DNA of 8,927 nucleotides. Source: DASTHS01 sp035718085. GTDB lineage: Bacteria > Actinomycetota > Acidimicrobiia > Acidimicrobiales > Palsa-688. Positions 1 to 5,263 of this stretch are shown here, piece by piece. The translations under genes were made by a program, and so were the position numbers. Where the stretch lies: NCBI GenBank assembly GCA_035718085.1, contig DASTHS010000218.1, positions 1-8,927 of the forward strand, read 5' to 3'. The notes below the pieces were generated by a model. That model worked only from the letters and a program-made list of their open reading frames with translations, searched no databases and was not told where the DNA came from. Position 1 is the first letter of the stretch. Each line of letters opens with the position of its first letter.

Positions 1-117
1 CATGCCGCCGACGAAGACGTTGACCACGGCCAGGAGGACGAACTGCGGCAAATTCTCTGACAGCCCGAGGCGCACCGACTCCGGAGATGCCGCCTTGCGA
101 CCGGCGGCGAAGCTCAC
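1..117 (-). CDS. MFS-type transporter, N-terminal fragment (runs off left edge)
   Basis: Thirty-nine codons are visible, read leftward from a GTG at 117-115 and open to the window edge. The peptide begins MSFAAGRKAASPESV, continues with an SENLPQF stretch, and then enters a hydrophobic segment (about residues 26-36) ending FVGGM. This layout of a short polar leader, 'ENLPQF', and a first membrane helix with 'VNVFVGGM' resembles the start of major-facilitator transporters found beside rhodanese/MBL genes in actinobacteria; that resemblance is from memory of the family. The GTG overlaps the TGA of the upstream rhodanese remnant as GTGA, and a GGAG lies 9 nt before it, so translation was probably coupled. 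The substrate is unknown; a sulfur compound would fit the context. Only the N-terminus can be judged, and the family call rests on one membrane helix. Confidence 0.6.
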   Translation of the reverse strand, partial: MSFAAGRKAASPESVRLGLSENLPQFVLLAVVNVFVGGM

Positions 118-482
118 CGGGACCGCTCCAGCCGGCCGCCGGTCGCAGCCGCCCAGTCGTCGGCGCCGCCTGCGAGGACCGTGAGCTGGCCGTCTCCGGC
201 CTGGGCCAGGAGGCTCGCCGCCGTCATGGCCCGCTGACCGTGGCCGCACATCACCGTCAACGGGCCATCCGCCACATCCGCCACGCCCGCCCCGCGCAGG
301 CCGGCCAGCTCGGTGCGGATGGCGCCGGAATGTGGCCGACCACCCGCAGGCCGCGATGACCGGCTTCGCCCAGATACGGCCTCGGATTTCGTCCCGGACC
401 GACGACCACCGGCCTGGCCGTGCCCTGCGTCGATCAGGTAGCTGGCGTTCTCGAGCCCCTCCTCGACGATCGGCACCCTCAC
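114..482 (-). pseudogene. Decayed MBL-fold hydrolase / rhodanese fusion (persulfide dioxygenase type)
   Basis: Reading from GTG at 482, the first 24 codons give an MBL-fold start (MRVPIVEEGLENASYLIDAG). The next recognisable stretch, VVVGPGRNPRPYLGEAG and HRGLRVVGHI, is in a different frame (about 410 down to 335), so there is a frameshift near 405-415. The whole catalytic core with the HxHxDH zinc/iron site is then absent. The sequence resumes in the first frame as a C-terminal rhodanese end: LTVMCGHGQRAMTAASLLAQ, with the six-residue CGHGQR active-site loop, then LAGGADDWAAATG. Intact relatives are usually about 450 residues; here about 120 codons remain. Intact family members oxidise glutathione- or low-molecular-weight persulfides and transfer sulfane sulfur. 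The remnant still overlaps the transporter start by GTGA and lies divergent from the ArsR-rhodanese gene. An assembly error is the alternative explanation. Confidence 0.75.
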
Positions 483-491
483 CGGGCCACT

Positions 492-507
492 TCCAAGAGT
501 CATTGGA
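492..507. promoter_or_regulatory. Small dyad, candidate operator of the ArsR-rhodanese gene
   Basis: TCCAA-N6-TTGGA lies in the 41-bp gap between the divergent MBL/rhodanese remnant and the regulator, just upstream of the -10 box. ArsR proteins commonly repress their own divergent promoters by binding dyads in this position. The arms are only five bases long, so chance is possible. Confidence 0.3.
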
Positions 508-511
508 GTAG

Positions 512-523
512 TAGAGTATCGGC
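512..523 (+). promoter_or_regulatory. -10 box of a probable leaderless promoter for the ArsR-rhodanese gene
   Basis: TAGAGT at 512-517 fits the TANNNT form of an actinobacterial -10 box and is followed by six bases and then the ATG at 524. No Shine-Dalgarno sequence precedes that ATG, so transcription probably starts at or next to the start codon. No good -35 is visible (TTCCAA at 491-496 is weak). Confidence 0.45.
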
Positions 524-1234
524 ATGGTCGACGAACGCAAGGCCGCGCTCTACGAGGAGTTCGCCCGGGTCGGCAAAGCACTGGCCAGCCCGCTGCGGCT
601 CCTCATCGTCGACGTCCTCGCCCAAGGCGAGCGCAGCGTCGAAGACCTCGCCACGGCCGTTGGCGCCAAGCTCGCCAACACCTCTGCTCAGCTCCAGGTG
701 CTGCGCAACGCCGGACTGGTCGTGACCCGCCGGGACGGGAACCGCATTTGGTATCGGCTGAGCGACGACGACGTCGCCGACCTGCTCGACCGGATCCGCG
801 ACACCGCCAGCCGCCACCTCGCCGACACCGAGCGGGCCGCCGCCGCCTACCTCGGCGACCCCGCCGGCGTCGAACACGTCACCCCCGACGAGCTCGCCCG
901 CCGCATCGCCGCCGCCGACGTCACCGTCATCGACGTGCGCCCCGACATCGAATACCGCGCCGGTCACCTTCCCGGGGCCATCTCGATCCCGTTCGACGAC
1001 CTCGAACGGCGCCTCGCCGAACTGCCCGCCGACACCGACATCGTCGCCTACTGCCGCGGCCCGTACTGCGTCCTCGCCCCCCAAGCAGCCCGCTTCCTCA
1101 ACCGCCACGGCCACATCGCCCGGGTCCTCACCACGGGTTTGCCCCAGTGGCGCCGATCCGGCCGGCCCGTGCACCACGACAGCCCGTCCACCCGCCCCGC
1201 TGGCAAGGCCGGCCGGCCGCTGCTGGAAAGATGA
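524..1234 (+). CDS. ArsR-family regulator with C-terminal rhodanese domain
   Basis: This 236-residue protein has a winged-helix ArsR domain (about residues 8-85, with recognition region ANTSAQLQVLRNAGLV and wing RRDGNRIWYRL) followed by a rhodanese domain (about 117-216: VIDVRPDIEYRAGHLPGA, then CRGPYC at 177-182, then GLPQWRRSGRPV). The classic ELCVCDL metal site of ArsR repressors is replaced by SVEDLATAVG. The only two cysteines in the protein are C177, the rhodanese nucleophile position, and C182, which makes sensing of persulfide or another sulfur species more likely than metal sensing (inference). The ATG is preceded by a -10 box and no ribosome site, suggesting a leaderless message. 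A tail of about 20 residues rich in P, R and K follows the rhodanese fold. It is divergent from a broken MBL/rhodanese gene and a transporter, its likely former regulon. Confidence 0.93.
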   Translation: MVDERKAALYEEFARVGKALASPLRLLIVDVLAQGERSVEDLATAVGAKLANTSAQLQVLRNAGLVVTRRDGNRIWYRLSDDDVADLLDRIRDTASRHLADTERAAAAYLGDPAGVEHVTPDELARRIAAADVTVIDVRPDIEYRAGHLPGAISIPFDDLERRLAELPADTDIVAYCRGPYCVLAPQAARFLNRHGHIARVLTTGLPQWRRSGRPVHHDSPSTRPAGKAGRPLLER

Positions 1235-1329
1235 GCGACATCACCTCGGCCGACGTCAGAGCATCCTTCGACCAGGCGTCATCGCACCGGGCCTGTGTCG
1301 ACGCCGTGAGCAGGGTGCGAAAGGAGTGA
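1231..1329 (+). CDS. Small ORF overlapping the ArsR-rhodanese stop, unknown
   Basis: A 32-residue frame begins MSDITSADVRASFDQ and contains one cysteine. Its ATG overlaps the regulator's TGA as ATGA, a common sign of translational coupling. A purine run (GGAAAG) touches the ATG but is too close to be a normal ribosome site. The TGA lies inside the left foot of the long hairpin at 1326-1370. I do not recognise the product. It may be a real small peptide of the regulator operon, the N-terminal stub of a lost gene, or chance; the overlap and the hairpin position are the only support. Confidence 0.3.
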   Translation: MSDITSADVRASFDQASSHRACVDAVSRVRKE

Positions 1330-1370
1330 GGTGGCCCGGGGGCGCCCTCAGGGCACCCCCGGGCCCTCAC
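1326..1370. terminator. Long GC hairpin, probable bidirectional terminator
   Basis: A 15-bp stem (1333-1347 with 1351-1365; one C/A mismatch) is closed by the loop TCA. Beyond a GT bulge it is extended by GTGAG (1326-1330) pairing with CTCAC (1366-1370). It sits between the end of the ArsR-rhodanese unit and the stop of the convergent DUF3237-SnoaL gene (1373). There is no U-tract on either side, which is usual for high-GC actinobacterial hairpins. Confidence 0.7.
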
Positions 1371-1372
1371 GG

Positions 1373-2221
1373 TCAGGCTTCGGCAGACCAGAAGGCGTCG
1401 ACGGCGGCCTGGTCGGCGTAGTAGTTCGAGAACTCGGTGAACACACCGTCTGCGAACCCCCACGAGTGCACGGCCCCCACCGCCATCTGCGCGCCGTGGC
1501 GCGAGGCGTGCTCGGTGACCAGGGCGAGGACGCGGTCGCCCGCGGCGACAACGTCGTGGACGTCGAGGCGGAACGAGCCCCCGGACCCTTCCATCAGTCG
1601 CCCGAAGAACCCGACCACCTCGTCGTGGCCCTTGTAGTCGCCCGCCACAGGGTTCCGTCCCGGCTCGTGCCAGGCGATGCCGGGGTCGAAGAGGGCCAGC
1701 ACGGCCGGGATGTCACCGGCAGCGAAGGCCCGGTACCCGCCCTCGAGCAGCTCGACGGGGCTCGCTGACGGCGCTTCGAGCGACGTCGCCCGGACCACGA
1801 GGGCGCCGGTCGCCATGTTGACCGAGCCGGTGAAGCCGTAGACCCGTCGGTTGACCACCGCCATGCCCGGGGCTGCCGACTGCAGGCGGGCCGACCCGTG
1901 GATCGGCAGGTCGACGTCCGGCCACGCGAAATCGGGCTCGAGGAGGGCGTCGAGTGGCGGCATCTCGAACGGGGGCACGATGAACCCCTCGGCGTGGGCC
2001 GAGGCGGCGGCGCCGTCGCCGGCGGTGATCATCTCCCGGGCGTCGATCACCGCAATGCCGTCCGGACGGATGAGCAGGTAGTCGACGCCCTCGATCGCGC
2101 TGCCGGCGAGGGGTCCGTCGGTGACCGACCCCGCGAAGCCGACGTCGATCCGGAGACCGTCGGGCACCAGCCCGACGGGTGCGATGCGATTGACCTGGGC
2201 TTGGAACGCGTAATGCTCCAT
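1373..2221 (-). CDS. DUF3237 domain fused to a SnoaL-like (NTF2-fold) domain
   Basis: The 282-residue product has two parts. Residues 1-148 look like a DUF3237 (UPF0311) beta-barrel: GLRIDVGFAGSVTDGPLAG, then GVDYLLIRPDGIAVIDAR, ending VVNRRVYGFTGSVNMATGALVVRATSL. Residues 155-280 are SnoaL-like: EGGYRAFAAGDIPAVLALF, WHEPG, a GHDEVVGFFGRL helix, and a closing FTEFSNYYADQAAVDAFW. Neither half has a certain function; DUF3237 proteins are uncharacterised, and SnoaL folds include small-molecule isomerases, hydrolases and binding proteins. The start ATG (2221) has GGGG 5 nt upstream; longer in-frame extensions run into the divergent neighbour and look non-coding. There is no signal peptide. It faces away from the LuxR-hydrolase gene, which may control it. 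The domain calls are from pattern recognition and the fusion is unbroken in one frame. Confidence 0.82.
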   Translation of the reverse strand: MEHYAFQAQVNRIAPVGLVPDGLRIDVGFAGSVTDGPLAGSAIEGVDYLLIRPDGIAVIDAREMITAGDGAAASAHAEGFIVPPFEMPPLDALLEPDFAWPDVDLPIHGSARLQSAAPGMAVVNRRVYGFTGSVNMATGALVVRATSLEAPSASPVELLEGGYRAFAAGDIPAVLALFDPGIAWHEPGRNPVAGDYKGHDEVVGFFGRLMEGSGGSFRLDVHDVVAAGDRVLALVTEHASRHGAQMAVGAVHSWGFADGVFTEFSNYYADQAAVDAFWSAEA

Positions 2222-2250
2222 ATCGGCCCCTTTTCCCCTTCCGATGCTGG

Positions 2251-2273
2251 GCGGGCGCCCCAATGGCGCCCGC
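2251..2273. promoter_or_regulatory. Perfect 9-bp inverted repeat upstream of the DUF3237-SnoaL gene
   Basis: GCGGGCGCC (2251-2259) pairs exactly with GGCGCCCGC (2265-2273) around a 5-nt loop. It begins 30 bp before the minus-strand ATG and just ahead of its ribosome site. It could be an operator in DNA or, if transcription begins upstream (a GATACT-like -10 lies near 2280-2285 on the minus strand), a hairpin in the 5' leader of that mRNA. Confidence 0.4.
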
Positions 2274-2309
2274 AGTCGTGAGTATCGACCGACGGGGCGG
2301 GGCACGCAT

Positions 2310-2324
2310 CGGGGGAATCCCCCG
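2310..2324. promoter_or_regulatory. Perfect 15-bp palindrome upstream of the LuxR-hydrolase gene
   Basis: CGGGGGAATCCCCCG is a perfect dyad around a central A, ending 33 bp before the ATG at 2358. Its place in a divergent promoter region next to a gene encoding a LuxR-type DNA-binding domain makes it a candidate operator. No convincing -35/-10 pair was found around it. Confidence 0.4.
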
Positions 2325-2357
2325 TCTTGTTGCGATCGGTCATGGGTGGGCTCACCT

Positions 2358-3872
2358 ATGGTGCAACCGGTGGACGAGAGCAGTCTCGGTGGGCTCACCG
2401 CCCGTGAACGGGATGTCGCGTTGATCGCGGCCGCAGGGCTCGACACGCGTTCCATCGCGCAACGGCTCTGTCTGAGCCCCCGCACGGTCGAACACCACCT
2501 GTCGGCCGCGTACCGCAAGCTCGGCGTCGCCAACCGCACCGCTCTGGCCGCGTTGGTGGGCGGCCGACAGGAGCAGCCGGTGCCGGTGCCGGTGACCCGC
2601 TACGCCGTCAACGGCGACGCGCACATCGCCTACCAGACCATCGGCGACGGGCCCGACGACCTGCTCTTCATCCCCGGCTTCGTCTCCAACGTCGAGGCCG
2701 CGTGGACCTGGCCGGCGCACGCCCGCTTCCTCAGGCGGCTGGCATCCGGGCGGCGGCTGATCGTCTTCGACAAGCGGGGCACCGGGCTGTCGGACCCGTT
2801 CACGAACCCGGGCGCCATGACCCTCGAGCAGCGGATGGAAGACGCCCGCGCCGTGCTCGACGCCGTGGGGAGTCGGCGGCCCTACCTGTTCGGCTTCTCC
2901 GAAGGGGCCGGCATGGCCATGCTGTTCGCCGGCACGTACCCGTCGCGGGCCGCCGGGCTCATCCTCTACGGAGCGCTGATCAGCCCGACCATCGAACCGC
3001 AGTCGAGCCCGTTCTCCGACCCCGCCGCCGCCTGGGAGGCCATGCGCCAGGTGTGGGGCACCGGCCGGTTCCTGTCGCAGTTCGCCCCGTCGCTGGCCGG
3101 CGACGACGCAGAGCTGGCGCACGTGGCCCGGTTCGAGCGGCACGGGGCCAGCCCGGCGGCCGCGTACGCCATCTTCTCCATGGCGGCGGCGGTGGAGCTG
3201 CGGGACCTGTGCCCGGCGATCGGCGCCCCGGCCCTGGTCATGCACCGCGGTGGCGACCCGCTGGTGCCGTGCGCCCACGGGCGGTACCTCGCCGACCACC
3301 TCCCCAACGCCCGGTACGTCGAGCTCGAAGGCGACGATCACCCGCCGTGGATCGGCGCCAACACCCAGCTGCTCGACGAGATCGACCGGTGGCTGGCCAC
3401 CGAGCACCCGTCCGGGCCGCCGGCATCGGTGCTGCAGGCCGTCCTGGTCATGGACCGTGTGCCCCCACCCGGCGTGCTGCCGGTCATCGAGCGCTTCCGG
3501 GGCCGGCCGACGCCGGGGGGCGGGGACACCGTGGCCTACGCCTTCGAAGGGGCCGTGCGCGCCGTCGCCTGCGCGCTCAGCCTGGCCCGGGCCGAGTCGG
3601 GCCTCCGCATGGCGGTGCACGCCGGCGAGCTGGCGATCGACACTCGGCGGCCGAACAGCCCGGTGCTGGCCACGGCGGCGGCGGCCCTGCGGGTGGGGAC
3701 CGCGGCGCAGGTGGCGGTGACCAGGGTGGTGAGAGACCTCACGTTCGGGTCTGGCTTCGACCTCAGGGCCGGCCCGGAGGTCGACCTCCCGAACCTGGGG
3801 CCCTCGACGCTGTTCCTCGCCTCGAGCGCCGGCGATCCGACCGGTGACCGGGGCGGCCCGGCCGGCCCCTGA
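2358..3872 (+). CDS. LuxR-type HTH / alpha-beta hydrolase / degenerate cyclase-like fusion
   Basis: A single 504-residue frame with three modules. Residues 12-67 are a GerE/LuxR helix-turn-helix (LTARERDVALIAAAG, then SIAQRLCLSPRTVEHHL and YRKLGVANRTAL). Residues 80-347 are an alpha/beta hydrolase: FDKRGTGLSD, nucleophile elbow GFSEG with S181, acid D300 in GGDPLVP, and H328 in GDDHPP. Residues 358-489 resemble a class III nucleotide-cyclase domain such as follows hydrolases in actinobacteria: VLVMDRV (D366) and GGGDTVAYAFEGAVRAVACAL (D390) could align with the two metal aspartates. However, about 25 residues between them are missing and the usual N-x-A-A-R motif reads as alanines, so cyclase activity is unlikely. 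ATG 2358 is chosen because the HTH follows ten residues later; the frame is open further upstream, but that part looks non-coding. It may be a ligand-sensing regulator of the divergent DUF3237-SnoaL gene (inference). Confidence 0.9.
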   Translation: MVQPVDESSLGGLTARERDVALIAAAGLDTRSIAQRLCLSPRTVEHHLSAAYRKLGVANRTALAALVGGRQEQPVPVPVTRYAVNGDAHIAYQTIGDGPDDLLFIPGFVSNVEAAWTWPAHARFLRRLASGRRLIVFDKRGTGLSDPFTNPGAMTLEQRMEDARAVLDAVGSRRPYLFGFSEGAGMAMLFAGTYPSRAAGLILYGALISPTIEPQSSPFSDPAAAWEAMRQVWGTGRFLSQFAPSLAGDDAELAHVARFERHGASPAAAYAIFSMAAAVELRDLCPAIGAPALVMHRGGDPLVPCAHGRYLADHLPNARYVELEGDDHPPWIGANTQLLDEIDRWLATEHPSGPPASVLQAVLVMDRVPPPGVLPVIERFRGRPTPGGGDTVAYAFEGAVRAVACALSLARAESGLRMAVHAGELAIDTRRPNSPVLATAAAALRVGTAAQVAVTRVVRDLTFGSGFDLRAGPEVDLPNLGPSTLFLASSAGDPTGDRGGPAGP

Positions 3873-3911
3873 GGCGGGCTCCGGGCCGGACGGCTCAGCG
3901 CGGCGCCCCCC

Positions 3912-3917
3912 GGGAGG
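3912..3917 (+). promoter_or_regulatory. Ribosome binding site fixing a GTG start
   Basis: GGGAGG lies 6 nt before GTG 3924 and supports that codon rather than the later ATGs as the start of the cation transporter. Confidence 0.7.
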
Positions 3918-3923
3918 TTCGCC

Positions 3924-4583
3924 GTGGGCGAAGATGCCGTGGTGCGGGCCGCCGGTGACGACATGACCGGCGCCTCGATGCTGCGGCGCGGGCGGTGGCT
4001 GGAGGCGGCGACCCTGGGCTGGAACGTCGTCGGGGTCGTCGTTCTGGCGGCGACGGCGATCGCGGCGCGGTCGGTGGCCCTGGCCGGCTTCGGCCTCGAC
4101 TCGCTGATCGAGATCGGTGCCAGCACGGTCGTGCTGTGGGAGCTGGCCGGCACCGGTGAGGAACGCCGACGACGGGCCCTGCGCCTCATCGGCGCCGCCT
4201 TCGTCGCCCTGGCCGCCTACCTGCTGGCCCAGACGACCTGGAGCCTGGCAGCCGGTTCCCATCCCCGGCACAGCCCCGCCGGCATCGCCTGGACCGCAGC
4301 GACGGCGGCGGTGATGTTCGCCCTGGCCGCCGGGAAGAGCCGCACCGGGCGGGCCCTGGCCAACCCGGTGCTCGTCGCCGAGGGGCGGGTCACGACCGTC
4401 GACGCCATCCTCGCCCTCGCCGTGCTCGCCGGCCTGGTGCTCAACCTCGCCGCCGGGTGGTGGTGGGCCGACCCTGCCGCCGGGTACGTGCTGGTGTTCT
4501 ACGCCGTCCGGGAGGCCAGGGAGATCTTCGGCTCCTCCGCCGGGGTCCCGCGCACTGCCTCTCCTGGTGCGGCTCAGCTGTGA
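3924..4583 (+). CDS. CDF-like cation transporter (six-helix membrane protein)
   Basis: A 219-residue membrane protein with six hydrophobic segments at about residues 32-50, 54-73, 87-107, 118-136, 160-177 and 181-196. The second helix carries AGFGLDSLIE (D59, E63), the hallmark of small cation-diffusion-facilitator relatives. The fifth region has EGRVTTVDAI (D160), followed by NLAAGWWWADPAAGYVLVFYAVREA. It lacks the long C-terminal cytoplasmic metal-binding domain of full CDF proteins, as is usual for this short actinobacterial group. It would export a divalent cation in exchange for protons, but the metal cannot be told. The GTG start is supported by a strong ribosome site. It lies 51 bp after the LuxR-hydrolase gene on the same strand and may be cotranscribed. 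Its 3' end overlaps the convergent ankyrin gene by 10 bp. Confidence 0.85.
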   Translation: MGEDAVVRAAGDDMTGASMLRRGRWLEAATLGWNVVGVVVLAATAIAARSVALAGFGLDSLIEIGASTVVLWELAGTGEERRRRALRLIGAAFVALAAYLLAQTTWSLAAGSHPRHSPAGIAWTAATAAVMFALAAGKSRTGRALANPVLVAEGRVTTVDAILALAVLAGLVLNLAAGWWWADPAAGYVLVFYAVREAREIFGSSAGVPRTASPGAAQL

Positions 4584-5263
4584 GGCGGAAGGTCGGCGGG
4601 AGTCGCCCCACGCTCGCGCAGCCAGTCGGCCAGCAGGCTGCGACGGGTGTCGGGACCGGTGGCGGCGTCGAGGGCCGACGTGCCCGGGGCGTGCGACGGC
4701 CGGGCAGTGGGGTCGGCCCCGGCGGCGAGCAGCCGCTCCGCCGCCCGGCGCTGCCCGCCGTGGCACGCCTGCCAGAACGCGTGGTCGAGGTCGGCGTGGG
4801 TGGTCGTCCCGGTCGACCCGCCGGGCACGTCGACGCGCGCCCCCGCGGCGACCAGCACGGCGGCCACGTCGACGTCGTCGGTGCTGGCCGCCCAGTGCAG
4901 CGGGGTCTCGGGTCGCTCACCGCCGGTGTCGTCGTCGGGGTCGGCGCCCTCGCCGATCAGCAGCGCAGCCACGGCGGGGGCGGCCGGGAAGTAGCCCGGC
5001 CAGTCGGTGACGACGTGCAACGGGGTGCGCCAGCCGCCGGCGACGCCGCTGCGGCCGACCATCCGGGCCGTCGCCAGCCCGGGGTGGCTGTCGAGCAGGG
5101 CGCCGACGGCATCGATGTCACCGCCGTGCACCGCCGCCACCAGGTCGAGGGCCAGCGGGTCGAGGTGGGGGAGCACCAGGAGGGGCTGGTCGCCGGCGGC
5201 AGGGGCCACGGCGACCGACGCTAGAGGGCTGGGTCTCAGGCCGGCGGGGGAGGGTGCCGCCAT
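4574..5263 (-). CDS. Ankyrin-repeat protein
   Basis: About 200-229 residues of ankyrin repeats, numbered from the ATG at 5263: LDLVAAVHGGDIDAVGALLDSHPGLATAR (40-67, written here in the family pattern), TPLHVVTDWPGYF (80-92) with VAALLIGEGADPDD, ETPLHWAASTDDVDVAAVLVA (119-139) with AGARVDVPG, then HAFWQACHGGQRRAAERLLA with AGADP. The 'TDWPG' variant is typical of an actinobacterial cytoplasmic ankyrin family of unknown partner. The start is uncertain: ATG 5263 has only a weak GAGG at 3 nt and gives a low-complexity leader, while GTG 5209 and GTG 5176 lie nearer the first repeat but have no ribosome site. There is no signal peptide. It converges on the cation transporter with a 10-bp tail overlap and is divergent from the SDR gene. 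Confidence 0.85.
   Translation of the reverse strand: MAAPSPAGLRPSPLASVAVAPAAGDQPLLVLPHLDPLALDLVAAVHGGDIDAVGALLDSHPGLATARMVGRSGVAGGWRTPLHVVTDWPGYFPAAPAVAALLIGEGADPDDDTGGERPETPLHWAASTDDVDVAAVLVAAGARVDVPGGSTGTTTHADLDHAFWQACHGGQRRAAERLLAAGADPTARPSHAPGTSALDAATGPDTRRSLLADWLRERGATPADLPPHS
5246..5254 (+). promoter_or_regulatory. Ribosome binding site of the SDR gene
   Basis: GGGGGAGGG ends 7 nt before ATG 5262 and decides that start over the long open frame upstream, which runs through the antisense of the ankyrin gene. Confidence 0.7.

Noticed and set aside
500..1177. Minus-strand 225-codon frame opposite the ArsR-rhodanese gene
   Set aside because: Gly/Val/Asp-rich antisense translation; the plus-strand regulator accounts for the region.
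2222..2539. N-terminal extensions of the DUF3237-SnoaL frame
   Set aside because: The upstream part runs antisense into the LuxR-hydrolase HTH region and has no family similarity; ATG 2221 has its own ribosome site.
2576..2596. Short tandem repeat of GCCGGT units encoding PVPVPV
   Set aside because: Only about three units in the linker between the HTH and hydrolase domains; ordinary GC-rich linker sequence.
3850..3869. GC-rich near-hairpin at the 3' end of the LuxR-hydrolase gene
   Set aside because: The stem has a bulge, lies inside the last codons and has no T-tract; too weak to call a terminator.
2352..4766. Minus-strand open frame of about 800 codons antisense to the LuxR-hydrolase and cation-transporter genes
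   Set aside because: It is rich in G, R, P and H, has no recognisable motif, and covers two clear plus-strand genes. Long antisense frames are expected at this GC content.
5007..5261. 85-codon upstream extension of the SDR frame
   Set aside because: It is antisense to ankyrin repeats and low in complexity; the Rossmann motif begins 10 residues after ATG 5262, which has a strong ribosome site.
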